From the NCBI RefSeq assembly GCF_009389715.1, contig NW_024067681.1, positions 1,322,001-1,386,000 on the forward strand: a stretch of DNA of 64,000 bases, read 5' to 3'. This document shows, in pieces, positions 13,441 through 24,350 of the stretch. The stretch comes from Phoenix dactylifera. Its lineage: Eukaryota; Streptophyta; Magnoliopsida; Arecales; Arecaceae. The notes under the pieces are model-generated. The model made no database searches. It was not told the origin of the DNA and saw only the letters and a program-made list of their open reading frames with translations. The position numbers were made by a program, and so were the translations under genes. The stretch's first letter is position 1, and every line of letters begins with the position of its first letter.

Positions 13441-13930
13441 TCCCCCCCCCCCCCCCCCCCCCACCCCTTTTTTTTTTTTACCTTTTTTGGTGTACCTGCA
13501 TCTCACTACAAACCACGAGAACGCCTAAAATAATCACAAAGCAAAGCACGCTCTAGTGCTACCTGTATTCGCTCCAAAGCCCCCATAAGACGGCCCCAGA
13601 GTGGTGTGTTGCGAATGAGGCAATCCAGTCCGTCACACTATTCACCTTCCGAAAGACATGCGTGGCTCGGATTCATAAGATGGCAGTATCATAGACAAGA
13701 GGTGTAGATGTAGCCTGACATGCCCACTCCGAATCCAGTCGAATCTCTGTCAAGTAGGACCTGCCGAGCATCCACATGCACTCTGGCCTGAGCGAGGCCC
13801 TTCCATACTGCTCGCAACTTTGCCACTGAGACAGACTCATCAAAGGTACGCTGACCTTCAGCCGCAATCAGCCTAGAGTCTTAGTCTCTTATCACAAAAA
13901 CTACACTGCATCTGCTGCCGTCCTTTGAGA
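13440..13930 (-). pseudogene. decayed LINE 3' end (RNase H domain)
   Basis: Reading the minus strand from about 13925 gives a broken RNase H-like (RVT_3) segment: an RD...SRLIAAEGQ strand, then VAKLRAVWKGLAQARVHVDA, a helix typical of the RNase H domains of plant non-LTR retroelements, then LLDRDS. In-frame stops and shifts follow. It ends in an A-rich tail (T-rich on the plus strand, 13468-13487) next to a long C run at 13441-13462. Better preserved relatives lie at 41466-41897 and 43813-44636. I found no clear TSD. It lies immediately upstream of the PPR gene. Confidence 0.65.
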
Positions 13931-14207
13931 TGCTACCTTTAAAATTTATCATAAAAAAACTAGAAGGTGGGGGTTTTCAGGATACCATCAATATCATCGC
14001 GTACCTAGATGCTGGAAGAGTCAAAGAGGAACCTAGATGTTCCTGTCGCCTCCAGGTGAACTTAGGACTGCAGCGCTCGTCAGCTCGCCCTTTCCGCCGT
14101 TGCCATTCCGAGTCCAAACCCTCTGCAAGCCAAGGGAATTTGGAAGTCCGAAGATCCCCAAAGTGGAATGAGATCAGCTCATAGGACCAAAGCTTCTCCG
14201 ATCTTGG

Positions 14208-16940
14208 ATGGTCAAGCTCTCATGGCCTTGCCGCTCGAAGCCCTCCTCTCTTCCCCAGCTCCTCCCCCTCCCCTTCTCCTCCCATCTCGAAGCCTCGGCG
14301 AGAACAACTTGCATGGCATCTCCCTCCGCCGCTGCTCCCCTGGAGAAGCCCTACATGGCACTCACCCAGGAGATCTTCGACGCCATGAAAGCCTGCCGGT
14401 CGATCTCCGAAGCCCGAATGCTCCACGGTCGTCTCGTCTCGATGGGCTTGGAGTTGTCCCTGTTCCTCCAGAACAATCTCTTGAACACGTACATCAACTG
14501 TGGCTCCATTGGCGATGCCTACGGTGTCTTTGAAGGCATCTCCTCTCCGAATGTCGTCTCTTGGAATATGATGATCAATGGGCTCTCTAAGTTCGGACGT
14601 TTGGGAGAAGCGGTGCGGTTGTTCGATGAAATGCCCGTGAGAGACTCTGCATCGTGGAACTCGTTGATGTCGGGCTACTTCAGAAACGGGCAGTTCAGAG
14701 AAACTATACAGGCGTTTGTTTCTATGGTTCGATATCCAAATTGTGAGCCGAATATGTTTACTTTGACCTGTGCTATGAAGGCTTGTGGCGCCCTTCAATG
14801 TCGTGAGCTGAGTCTTCAGCTGCATGGGTTTGTTAAAAAATTTGATTTTGAGAGAGACCCACAAGTTGAAGGATCCATTATTGATATGTACATCAAGTGT
14901 GGAGCCACTGACCTAGCTGCCCAAGTGTTCAAAAAGTTGGAAAGCCCGAATCTTTTTTGTTGGAATTCTATGTTATTGGGTTATTCGAAGTCATGTGGTG
15001 TAGAACGTGCTCTTGAGTTGTTCAGCAAGATGCCTGAACGCGATGTTGTTTCCTGGAACACGATGATTTCCATATTGTCTCAACATGGGCGAGGCAGGGA
15101 AGCCCTTTCCATGATCATAGAGATGTGTTCTGAAGGCTTTGAACTTAATTCTACAACTTACACTTGTGTTCTCAGTGCTTGTGCCAGTATTCCTGATCTC
15201 GGATGGGGTAAACATCTTCATGCCCGAATTATTAAGTCCCAGCAGAGCATTGATCTATTTGTTGGCAGTGCCCTGGTTGACATGTATGCAAAATGTGGCC
15301 ACTTGGAAGTTGCGAGGAGAACTTTTGATGCCCTACCTGACCGCAATACTGTGTCATGGACTGCACTTATTGCTGGGTTTGCTCAATCTGGATGTGTGGA
15401 AGAAGCTATGAAATTATTCCATCAAATGAGATCAGTCCCTATCGCTGCAGATCAATTTACCCTGGCCACTATAATAAGTGCTGCTTGTAGTATGATGGAT
15501 ATACATCGTGGTATGCAGTTACACTCTCATTCACTCAAGATTGGATATAGTTCATCTGTTCCTGTTTCCAATGCTCTTGTTACAATGTACGCAAAGTGTG
15601 GAAGTGTTCAGAGTGCAGAATCTGTCTTCCAGTCAATGCCTCTAAGAGATATAATATCATGGACCAGCATGATCACTGCATATTCTCAAATAGGTAATAT
15701 TAGCAAGGCTCGTGAATTCTTCGATAACATGATCATATGCAATGTGGTCACCTGGAATGCAATGTTAGGAGCTTACATACAGCATGGTTTTGAGGAAGAG
15801 GGCTTTAAGATGTATATTACAATGCTACGAGAAAATGTTGTAAGACCAGATTGGGTTACACTTGTGACTTTGCTTAGAGCTTCTGCGGATGTGGCAGCAG
15901 TTAGACTTGGTAACCAAATTGTTGCCCATGCTGTTAAAATGGGGCTATTTTCTGACACCACAGTGGCTAATAGCATAATCACAATGTACTCCAAATGTGG
16001 AAAGATTGCAGAAAGCCGAGAGACATTTGATTCTATTGTGGATAAAGATTTGATTTCTTGGAATTCCATGATCACTGCATATGCACAACATGGCCAGGGT
16101 AAGGAAGCAATAGATATTTTTCAGAACATGCAACATAATGGTATGAGACCTGATTATATAAGCTATGTTGCAGTTTTATCTGGTTGTAGTCACTCAGGAC
16201 TTGTACTAGAAGGGAGATTTTATTTTGACTGCATGACCAGAGTTCATAATATATTTCCTGGTTTGGAGCATTTTGCTTGTATGGTGGATCTTCTTGGCCG
16301 GGCTGGGTTCCTAGAAGAAGCCAAAAATATTATAGATAACATACCAATCCAACCAAGTGCAGAAGTTTGGGGAGCTTTGCTAGGAGCTTGCAAAATACAC
16401 AGCAACACAGAACTTGCAGAGCTTGCTGTAAAACATCTGTTTGAGTTGGATTTGAAGGATTCTGGAAGTTATGTTCTTCTAGCAAAGATATATGCTGATG
16501 CTGGGAAGTCAGATGACTCAGCAGGAGTGAGAAAGCTCATGAGAGAAAGAGGGATAAAGAAAAATCCTGGCTGTAGCTGGATCGAGGTAAAGAACAGGAT
16601 ACATGTGTTTACTGCAGATGAAGCAAGTCACCCGCAGATTGATGTTATTCAGAAAAAGCTGGATGAGCTCATTAACCAGATTGAAGCTGTGGGATATGTG
16701 AATGTGGCTACTTCAGGATCTCAAAGCCATCATAGTGAGAAGCTGGCTGTGGCTTTTGGACTAATCAGCTTGCCTGCATGGATGCCTATCCATGTTATGA
16801 AGAACCTCCGTATCTGCTCTGATTGTCATACTGTGATTAAGCTGATCTCATTGGTAACTGAGAGGGAGTTGGTAGTCAGGGATGCTAACCGATTTCACCA
16901 TTTTAGAGGAGGATCTTGCTCTTGCCATGATTATTGGTGA
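14208..16940 (+). CDS. PLS-class pentatricopeptide repeat protein with DYW domain
   Basis: Intact single-exon frame of 910 residues. After a Ser/Pro/Leu-rich N-terminus of about 50 residues that could be an organelle-targeting peptide, tandem 31-36-residue PPR motifs run from about residue 60 to 780 (recurring VVSWNxMI, YxKCG and LFDEMP-like signatures). An E/E+ region follows (NPGCSWIEV near 790), then a C-terminal DYW deaminase domain. Zinc and active-site residues are visible: H842 and E844 in HSEKLA, C870/C873/H874 in CSDCH, H898, C904, C906 and the terminal DYW triplet. The family acts in C-to-U editing of plastid or mitochondrial transcripts; the target cannot be read from sequence. Oddity: only about a dozen residues separate the GYV of the E+ region from HSEKLA, so the PG-box linker looks shortened. 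The first in-frame ATG was taken as start. Confidence 0.93.
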   Translation: MVKLSWPCRSKPSSLPQLLPLPFSSHLEASARTTCMASPSAAAPLEKPYMALTQEIFDAMKACRSISEARMLHGRLVSMGLELSLFLQNNLLNTYINCGSIGDAYGVFEGISSPNVVSWNMMINGLSKFGRLGEAVRLFDEMPVRDSASWNSLMSGYFRNGQFRETIQAFVSMVRYPNCEPNMFTLTCAMKACGALQCRELSLQLHGFVKKFDFERDPQVEGSIIDMYIKCGATDLAAQVFKKLESPNLFCWNSMLLGYSKSCGVERALELFSKMPERDVVSWNTMISILSQHGRGREALSMIIEMCSEGFELNSTTYTCVLSACASIPDLGWGKHLHARIIKSQQSIDLFVGSALVDMYAKCGHLEVARRTFDALPDRNTVSWTALIAGFAQSGCVEEAMKLFHQMRSVPIAADQFTLATIISAACSMMDIHRGMQLHSHSLKIGYSSSVPVSNALVTMYAKCGSVQSAESVFQSMPLRDIISWTSMITAYSQIGNISKAREFFDNMIICNVVTWNAMLGAYIQHGFEEEGFKMYITMLRENVVRPDWVTLVTLLRASADVAAVRLGNQIVAHAVKMGLFSDTTVANSIITMYSKCGKIAESRETFDSIVDKDLISWNSMITAYAQHGQGKEAIDIFQNMQHNGMRPDYISYVAVLSGCSHSGLVLEGRFYFDCMTRVHNIFPGLEHFACMVDLLGRAGFLEEAKNIIDNIPIQPSAEVWGALLGACKIHSNTELAELAVKHLFELDLKDSGSYVLLAKIYADAGKSDDSAGVRKLMRERGIKKNPGCSWIEVKNRIHVFTADEASHPQIDVIQKKLDELINQIEAVGYVNVATSGSQSHHSEKLAVAFGLISLPAWMPIHVMKNLRICSDCHTVIKLISLVTERELVVRDANRFHHFRGGSCSCHDYW

Positions 16941-17801
16941 GTAATGTCAAACTCAGATGAAGATTGAAGTTCACTATCAGAATTATAAATATGAGATTTA
17001 TAAATATTCTGATATTTTTTTGTGTCCAGTCAGGCATAATCATCTAACTGAAATGTTGCTGATCCATCTAGGTTTCTAAATGTGAGATTTTGCTGAGGCA
17101 TACTGTTTCCTTAGTTGGGGAAAAAAATGTACCATCACAATTAACAAGTTGGGATTGTTATAGTCAATTTCTTTATCATAAATAACTAATATGAAAGTAA
17201 TAGGCAAGGTTCCTTTATCTTGTTATTCTTTGTAGCTTATTATAAAAAATTCGCATCATTGTTTCACCTTTGAGCAAAGATTTGGTTCATCATGTTCTTT
17301 TGCTTATATGAACCCCAAAAAATATCAGAATCCTCTGATGAATTTCCTAGCTTGTTATAGAGTCTCTGCATTTTTCAGTAGAGGCATCTGACATCTCCAT
17401 GCTAAATTATGGAACAAAATGAAGATTCTACAAGCAGTCAAGTTGTGCACGTGTATGTGTGTGTGTGTGTGAGAGAGAGAGAATAATGCTGTTGATATCA
17501 TTGGGCATTTGAGTCCAAATGCTGTTCGCAAAATTAGTAATAGATCTTTCTTCAAAATGATATGATCATTTACAATGTTTAAATTCCATAAAAACCAAAA
17601 AACTAAGACCATGTTGGGTATTATTTTTTTCTTGTTTTTTTATTTATTTAAGGAGAACAATGGAATCCGGTTGCTTTGTTTTTTTTTTTTTTAAAAAAAA
17701 GTAACTTTCATTATTTTTGGAAAAAGTGAAAGCAAAATTTTTTCACTTTCATTTTCTTTAAAATGCGACATTTTAGACTTTCTTTCCACATGCATCCTAA
17801 C
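16941..17801. other. PPR 3' flank and AT-rich spacer
   Basis: No gene. A (TG)n(AG)n microsatellite lies at about 17455-17481. T-rich tracts around 17620-17700, followed by 'gaaagcaaaattttttcac', have a partial inverted counterpart near 19430-19480, so the hAT element may be nested in an older unclassified repeat. Confidence 0.4.
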
Positions 17802-18968
17802 TAGGGGTGGCAATCGGGTCGGACATAAACGGTCAGAAAATTATAAACATGAATCCGACCTGTTTATTCAACAGGTCAGAAATTACAATCTGAACCTATC
17901 ATATTTAATAAACAGGTAACCCGACCCGATCCGTTTAACCTGTTTAATAAACAGGTAACCTGTTTGGATAGGAGAAAGGAAAGGCCTCACAACCCAAAAA
18001 TTGTTGGGATCTAAATATATTAATAATCACAAGCGTGAGGCCCAGTGAATAAATTATTCTGTCGATCAAAACCCATCTAATCCATCACATAGAACATATT
18101 TTTTTTATAAAAAAAGTAAAGTCAAAAACTTTCAAATTATTATCAACGAAACTGACACAAAAAAGCCACACCAGCGGTCGAGGGCAAACACATCCAATTG
18201 ATGAAGACCAGAAGAAGATGAGAGAAAGCAATATAAAAGTGGGAGGGAGAAGGGGGGGTGGACAAACCAGGGTGTGGCGCTCTCCAGCCTGGAAGGAGAA
18301 CTTCTGTCGCCTCTCTTGTCACTCTCTTCAGCCGAGTGCTGAGTCTACCGATAGGGAGGAGTGAGAAGTAAGAACCCAAGCTCAAGGACGGCGTCGCAGC
18401 GAACGGGCGAAGGACGGAACTCGGAAGAACTAAGGAACAGGAAGCTGGAAAGAAGAACCGAAGTCTGAAATAGAAGAGGAAGGAAGAATGCCGCTCTCGC
18501 TCTGGTCCTCACTCCTCCGTCCTCTAGACGACTAGACCCATGGACAGCTGGACTCTGGTTACTACGGTGGAATGACGGATGGAGAAGACGCGCTATGCCT
18601 ATAGTCCTATGGGCTATCCGGCTATGGACGGCAGGAGGACGATCACAGTCTCATAGAGGCTATGGACGACAGGAGGACAGTCACAGACGTCTTATCTGTT
18701 ACTCCCGTAAGCTGTAATCCGTTGGCGAGCATGTTCCGAGTTCCGAGTAGGCAGTAAGAGGGGGCCTTTTGGGGCTTGGGCTGGCCCTGAACGGGTTAAA
18801 CGAATTAAACGGGTCAGACATCTAAAATATGTATCCGACCCAATTGATAAACAGGTTAAACGGGTTAACCTGTTTACGACCCGATCTGTTTAGGCCAAAC
18901 CTAAACTTGTTTATGGCGGGTCGAACATGGGTCGGGTTGGTGGGTTGGGTCATATTTTGCCACCCCTA
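17802..18968. mobile_element. hAT-family non-autonomous transposon
   Basis: A 1167-bp element with perfect 12-bp terminal inverted repeats TAGGGGTGGCAA / TTGCCACCCCTA and a perfect 8-bp TSD ATCCTAAC (17794-17801 and 18969-18976), which is diagnostic of hAT. Both subterminal regions carry many copies of gggtcgg/acccgacc and aacaggt(t) words, likely transposase-binding repeats. The interior (about 18160-18750) is GC-richer and lacks a convincing frame, so it would be mobilised in trans. Confidence 0.9.
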
Positions 18969-18976
18969 ATCCTAAC

Positions 18977-19376
18977 TCGTCCAATTTATCTATCTATTCA
19001 ACTTCTTTTCCAACTCCTTCCGCCATCCCCTAACGTTCACCCATCCCACCATTGCACCATCCTTTATTTCTTCAATGCCACCCTCTTCGTCACCCTACGC
19101 ATCCTCATCACCGACCTCCTCATTTTTCGTGTTCACCCCTCTGCCATTGCTGGCATCCTTGTCTTCAGTACTCATTGCCTCCTTGACACCTCCTCTAAGA
19201 CCTTTATCACTCGTGTCATCCACTATCTTCCCTTCTCCTCCGTTGCCCTAGTCTGTGCCTTCTTTGCTTGGCCCCATGCAATGGTCGCTGGCTTCACTAA
19301 GGCCAAGCGCATCCTCAAGTGCCTCTTCCTCTGCTGCCTTCATCTTTGTTCTTATTTACTTGACATGTTTTTTTAG
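18977..19376 (+). other. hydrophobic reading frame, possible gene fragment
   Basis: The frame stays open from inside the hAT right end (18927) to 19376. Beyond the hAT boundary it is C-rich, codon-biased and strongly hydrophobic, with runs such as FFNATLFVTLRILITDLLIF and FSSVALVCAFFAWPHAMVAG followed by FTKAKRILKC. It could be a piece of a multi-pass membrane-protein exon, since its base composition differs from the AT-rich flanks. It has no start codon of its own outside the transposon and I do not recognise the family. It could be chance. Confidence 0.25.
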
Positions 19377-19806
19377 TTTTATTGTTAAAAAAATAGTGAC
19401 CACTAAATTGTTAGCAATCTAAAAAAAAAAGGAAACAAAATTTTCTGTTTTTGTAAAAAAAGTGACAGTGATGTCGAATGCAACCTAAGTTGTTTTTAGC
19501 GATCTCTTGCTTGCTAAGTGGATACAAAATTTATTTTTCAAAGAAAATCCTTTTGTCCATTAAGAAATCTAGGCAGATATTACGAGGAAATATATATAGA
19601 TCACTGAAAAATCAATCTTCTTATTAAATCAATGGAAGGAAAATGTCATCATAAGCTCAAGTCCCCATATTTCATCAGTAATTCTTCATTATACATCACT
19701 TCTATATCCTATTTCCTAGTACTACAGTCCCACAATGACTCACAAGGCTGAATCCAAGAAAGTGAATATTTTTTTACTTGCAGAATACTAACAATTTATG
19801 GTCAGC

Positions 19807-22338
19807 TCATTTACCATTGGTTTTGATCTTCACATCCGGGTTCCGCATAGGCTTGAGCCACATATCCGCCATGACTCGCGAGGATAAGCTCCATAGCAAA
19901 TCCTGTGTTCTTTTCGTTGGCACAGTTTTGGTTTTCCTACCTGCGTTTCCAAGCCCATAAGCCACTAACCATTGTTTTGCAGTCAGCTTCTGCTTCTCCC
20001 CATCCCAAACACTCCTCATCCCTCCTGACCGCAACTTCAGAGCCCCAAGATGGAGACTTGTCACTTTAAACCTGCAACCTTCATCTTCTCCTTCTTTCTC
20101 CACTCTCTCTGCCTGCACCACAACCATCATTGGAGCACCCACTGCTTCTAAGCTCCTTAATGGATTCCTCAGCTGAATGATCGCTAACATTGTCATGGTA
20201 GTGTCTGAACTGCAATCTTTTTCCCAATTCTCAGGTGAAATGGCTGAATCCAAGAGGTTATCGTGGTTCGGATCATCTTTTCCCAGATGTGGGGAGAATT
20301 CAAAGGGAGCTTCTTCTTCAGCCATGTCAGCCTGGACTTTGAGAGCCTCCACTGACATAGCCTCCATTTTCTGCAGTGAGAAGGCTAATATTTCCTCCAT
20401 GGTTACTGGATCCTCTTTCACAAACCAAATTCCTGTGGACATCCTCTCCTTTCTGCCTTCACTCATTGCTGTTGCCATCTTCTTAACAGCTGCTATCAAT
20501 TTAGCTGCGCTGGAGCTTGCACCTTCTTTGTTCCTGCCGCTTATGATGGCCGATGCGATCCCTTCGAATGCTATTTGCTCGGCTGATTTGCCTCTCAGTT
20601 CATCCATCGCAGTCAGCGAGAAAAGTTTGCAACTCAAATCTTCCAGATCCATGGAAGCTAGTCTCTGAAACACTTCAAACCCGCTGCCCAATTTCTGATA
20701 CTGGAGGATGTGTGGTCTTGAAACCTGCATCACAAGCTTTGGAATCTCTTTTCTTTCTACTGCCACATTGAAAGGATTCGTGGATACTAAATAGCCTCCA
20801 TCCTTCGTCTGAACCACTGGACCCAGACTCTTTCCAAGATCTGAAAGCAATACCTTTGCTTCATCACCAGTACCTTGAGCTGCTTCCGACTTCAGTGAAG
20901 CAACATGCTCTGGTTTGATATATTTATGCTCATCATCATCATCATCATCATCTTCCAACTCAAGCATTTGGAGGAACTCTCTTGTCACAGTCTCCTCTCC
21001 GTGATCCAACTGCTGCGTTTCGTGTCCTCGCGCCATGTTCAGGGGATTGATTCCATCTCCAGTCATCATCGACTCGATGGCCTTGATCTGTCGAGAAATC
21101 GAATCAAGCTCCGTTAAGCTAACCTGGCGATCCCGGTCATGCATTACCTCTTTCACCACCTCGCTCGAAGCTGATGTCGCTTCTGCGGCGTCCTTTGACT
21201 TCACTTCATCTCGCTCTGCTCTTTCTCCCTGAATTTGAATCCCCATATCAATGACTTCAAACTCCGGGAGGTCAAGATCTTGCATCGTCGACTCTGGCTC
21301 CGACTTGTGGATAGAAGTCGGAGGACGAGTCTCGTTGAGTCCTTTCAAATCTTTTGCTGATCTTGTTGCCCTCGGGCTTATGACACTGAAAGAAGACCTT
21401 GTTTGCTTCCGAGCAACAGAGTAAGAGGAATCCTTTCCCTTGTTTGATCTCACTGCCTCAGCCTGGCTGTAGATCCCGACTCCTCCATCTTCCATCATCT
21501 GAAATCCCAACCTGAGAGCCAATTTTCCTCCTTTCGCCTTCCCAGAGAGCTTGAAGCTTGTATCCCACTGCCGCACCCGAACCCCTTCCAAGCTCTTTTC
21601 AATGGAGTCCAGAACCATTAAGCTTAAGTCGACCATGTTCCTCCCAAAATCCAGCTCTGGAGCATCGATAGCCAGCATCGAGATGAGGAACGGGCGGGGC
21701 TCAAACTTGAGTGGCTTCCCCGTGCCCACTCCGCCGCTGCAGTATAGATGGCATTTGACGAACAGAGTCTCATCAAAGTCGGCGGAGCCCTGAAGCACCG
21801 GCGAGGGCATCGTCTGCACTGCACCATCCTTGGCCTCCTTCTTGCGGACGGAAATCGAGAGGCGGAGGCCATTCAGGGATGCCGGGAGGCCATGGACAGC
21901 GATGACCTCAACGGAGAAGAGGCACGCCAAGCGCTGCATCCCGATATGCGACAGGGCTCGTAAGGGCTTCCAATTCCATATCCCCTTCCTCCCCCCATCA
22001 CCAGGCCTCGACTTATGCTCAAACTTGGATGGAGGGTGGTGGTGCTGGTCATCAGCATCTATGGCGCCGCCCGCTTCAGTTTGAGGTTTAGGGCGGGATC
22101 TCCAGGGGGACAGGGAGGCGTATCGAGAGGAGCGGCTGTACCGGTCCGATCGAGCAATTCCCTCAGTGATCCCGGGGCCATCCACAGGCGCAGTCGCGGA
22201 GTAAGCAGAGCGAGGAAGAACAAGGGAGGTAGTACGCCGGCGGCGGCTAGCCTGCGATTGGTGAAGGGATTGGCTCAGGGTCTCGAGTTCTTGAAGGAGT
22301 TGAGAGCTGGAATCTCCTCTCTCTGAACGTCCCGCCAT
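19807..22338 (-). CDS. PMI1: PMI1-like protein (PLASTID MOVEMENT IMPAIRED 1 family), NT-C2 domain
   Basis: Intact single-exon frame of 843 residues, similar in length to the Arabidopsis family member. The N-terminus has a Ser/Arg-rich segment (about 1-120). An N-terminal C2-type (NT-C2) domain runs from about 125 to 283, starting at WNWKPLRALSHIG and including LACLFSVEVIAVHGLP. A charged low-complexity middle follows, with an acidic run of about seven Asp near residue 463 encoded by an (ATC)n tract on the plus strand at 20932-20952. The conserved C-terminal half includes DLGKSLGPVVQTKDGGYL, STNPFNV and KLVMQVSRP. Family knowledge: plant PMI1 proteins are plasma-membrane-associated and needed for light-driven chloroplast and nuclear positioning through actin. 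The start is the ATG at 22338, the first in frame. The symbol denotes the family; a PMI1-related paralogue is the alternative. Confidence 0.92.
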   Translation of the reverse strand: MAGRSERGDSSSQLLQELETLSQSLHQSQASRRRRTTSLVLPRSAYSATAPVDGPGITEGIARSDRYSRSSRYASLSPWRSRPKPQTEAGGAIDADDQHHHPPSKFEHKSRPGDGGRKGIWNWKPLRALSHIGMQRLACLFSVEVIAVHGLPASLNGLRLSISVRKKEAKDGAVQTMPSPVLQGSADFDETLFVKCHLYCSGGVGTGKPLKFEPRPFLISMLAIDAPELDFGRNMVDLSLMVLDSIEKSLEGVRVRQWDTSFKLSGKAKGGKLALRLGFQMMEDGGVGIYSQAEAVRSNKGKDSSYSVARKQTRSSFSVISPRATRSAKDLKGLNETRPPTSIHKSEPESTMQDLDLPEFEVIDMGIQIQGERAERDEVKSKDAAEATSASSEVVKEVMHDRDRQVSLTELDSISRQIKAIESMMTGDGINPLNMARGHETQQLDHGEETVTREFLQMLELEDDDDDDDEHKYIKPEHVASLKSEAAQGTGDEAKVLLSDLGKSLGPVVQTKDGGYLVSTNPFNVAVERKEIPKLVMQVSRPHILQYQKLGSGFEVFQRLASMDLEDLSCKLFSLTAMDELRGKSAEQIAFEGIASAIISGRNKEGASSSAAKLIAAVKKMATAMSEGRKERMSTGIWFVKEDPVTMEEILAFSLQKMEAMSVEALKVQADMAEEEAPFEFSPHLGKDDPNHDNLLDSAISPENWEKDCSSDTTMTMLAIIQLRNPLRSLEAVGAPMMVVVQAERVEKEGEDEGCRFKVTSLHLGALKLRSGGMRSVWDGEKQKLTAKQWLVAYGLGNAGRKTKTVPTKRTQDLLWSLSSRVMADMWLKPMRNPDVKIKTNGK

Positions 22339-23338
22339 TAATGGAAGTGGAGAGTTCGTATTTGGTAGAGGAGGCCGGCGGGATCTATAGGTTTCGAGAG
22401 TTGGCAGGGTTTATGTTTTAGTCTTTTAGAGGGTGCCATGGGTTAGTGCTTAAGTCCAGGGTTTGGAGAGATGGGTGAAACGTATGGAAGAGGAGAGAGG
22501 AGCGTAGGTGTCTCTTTTGCCTGTAGTTCATCTCACTCTTCCATTAATATTGGACAGGAACACATGTCTCATGAGAAAGATATAATCACAACCCAATCAG
22601 TATTATCCATACTTATTTTATTTATAAATATAGATAAAATTTTGTCAAATATAAAAATTTATATTTATATCTATTTTAAATAAATCCAGATAGAAATTAA
22701 ATATTAAAAAGATAGATATAAATATGAATATAAGTTAAATAATTAAATTTTATAACTATAGAAACAAAAATATTATTAGGCAGATAATAGATTAAGTTAA
22801 TAGCATATTAATATAATTATTTATTTTTTAAAAATTTATCAAGGTAGTTTTCTGTCAATATTAATATTTTTTATAAATATAGATATTAGCCTAATATTTA
22901 AATTTTTATTTATGTTTAAATAATTTTGAATTTAAAAATAAATTTGGATGACTATAGTACTTGTTCACCCTGAAGGTAGACCAAAAAGGAGAGGGAAGAC
23001 AGTTATGTTTGCAACTTGGCTACGCTTCTTGGCGGGAAGGGTGGTCAAGGAAGCAAGCTTAGATTTGCCGACTTCCATTTGAAAAGTAGACCGTTAACTG
23101 AGTTGCTTGGGAGCGGCGCGGGAAGTGAGTGGTTGTGGAACGCAGAAGAGAGGTGAGTACCTGTTGAATGGCACTGATGTACGTTGAGGTTTGGACAAAG
23201 TACATTGATTTGGTTTTGACGATTAATGGCTCTAGACATGCCACGTGCTGTGTTTTTAATGGATAGAGGGTACTTACCGCATTGAAGAGCAGGTGCATTT
23301 AGCGGACCACGGAAAGACATCCCAGAAGCTAGATGAAG
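22339..23338. other. gene-free stretch upstream of the PMI1-like gene
   Basis: Contains the promoter side of the minus-strand gene, then a strongly AT-rich block (22600-22960), then a GC-richer block (23000-23338). In the latter, the word ccgcattgaagagc (23277) recurs as ccgcattaaagagc (23702) beyond the SINE. No TATA box was assigned. Confidence 0.35.
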
Positions 23339-23352
23339 TACTTGCCGCATTA

Positions 23353-23695
23353 TCACCAACGTGGTAGCACAGTTGGAACAGAGCTAAAATTATATCGAAG
23401 TGACCCAGATTTAAAATGTGTGGACGTCGATTAAATACGGAGACCGAATGCCCTCCATCTGGTTTGTCCGGTGAAGTCGCCATCTGATCTGCCGGTATTT
23501 AAATGGTGCTGGTGTGACGTCTTCACACGTGGAAGGGTCTGCCACGTTGGTGGAGCTCCCCTGCAGGTGGAGAGGATATGAGTAAAACTTGTTTATCCGT
23601 ATCAAACATTTTTCAGAGGACAGGAGGCTCAGGTTGCTACATGGGTAAGTTCCTCCTCATCCCTTTTTTTTTTTTTTTTTTTTCAGAAAAAAAAA
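23353..23695 (+). mobile_element. tRNA-derived SINE, copy C
   Basis: A 343-bp insertion flanked by a perfect 14-bp TSD TACTTGCCGCATTA (23339-23352 and 23696-23709). The plus-strand head has an A-box-like GTAGCACAGTTGGAACAG and a B-box-like GACCCAGATTTAAAA. The body matches copies A and B. It ends in a long T run followed by CAG and an A run (23665-23695), an unusual T-then-A tail. Confidence 0.85.
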
Positions 23696-24089
23696 TACTT
23701 GCCGCATTAAAGAGCTGGATGTGATACGAGTTATTAGTGCAATTAATACGGTAGGCTTCCGTGTAATCTTGGCCCCCATTCACTGCGAATGGGTTTCATC
23801 TACAGAACGTGTCCTTTGTTCGGCCCTAGCCGTGAGAGGTTCTGGGCGAACTTTTCACACCGGCTGGTGGTAAAGCAGGACTCTTTTAAAAGAATAAATG
23901 CTAACGACTGTTTCATTACTTTCTCGTGGTGACATTGGATTGGTTACTCTTTGAGCTAATCGAACCGAGTTGTACCAATTCTCTTGCGCCACGTTGGCAT
24001 GGGTGACTGCATCACTCCATGTTATATAGCAACTCTTGATGAATAAATGAAACCCTTGCTAGAGGCATCCAATAGGTCATCCATGGTGC

Positions 24090-24350
24090 CCTTGAATAGG
24101 ATAGAAAATCATGCTACTGTGAGCACTGATTTTCTATGATGCACAGACCGCACCATAGAGTGTTGTGTAGCTCTCGACGGCCACCATCAGAAAACGGACG
24201 ACTATCAAACAAGATAGTCCACAGGTGCGTATCGTATCATATACATGATGCGCCGTCCATCTTCTGATGGTGACCATCAAGGGTTGCACAACAATTTATG
24301 TTGTAGCCTGTACACTGCTAAAGATCCTAGCTATACTATTGCTCCCTATT
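24090..24350. mobile_element. MITE-like inverted repeat
   Basis: A left arm near 24160-24200 (gttgtgtagctctcgacggccaccatcaga) pairs with a right arm near 24262-24295 (tctgatggtgaccatcaagggttgcacaac). Weaker complementarity extends outward (gcacagaccgcaccata against the complement of ttatgttgtagcctgtac). This is the shape of a small non-autonomous DNA transposon. Ends and TSD were not resolved. Confidence 0.45.

Noticed and set aside
13441-13462. Long C and G homopolymers (also 3571-3584, 48837-48850, 51281-51298, 51822-51841)
   Set aside because: Treated as low-complexity or possible assembly gap-edge artefacts rather than features.
14220-14864. 214-codon minus-strand frame over the PPR 5' end
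   Set aside because: Antisense shadow with no motif; the sense frame is a clear PPR protein.
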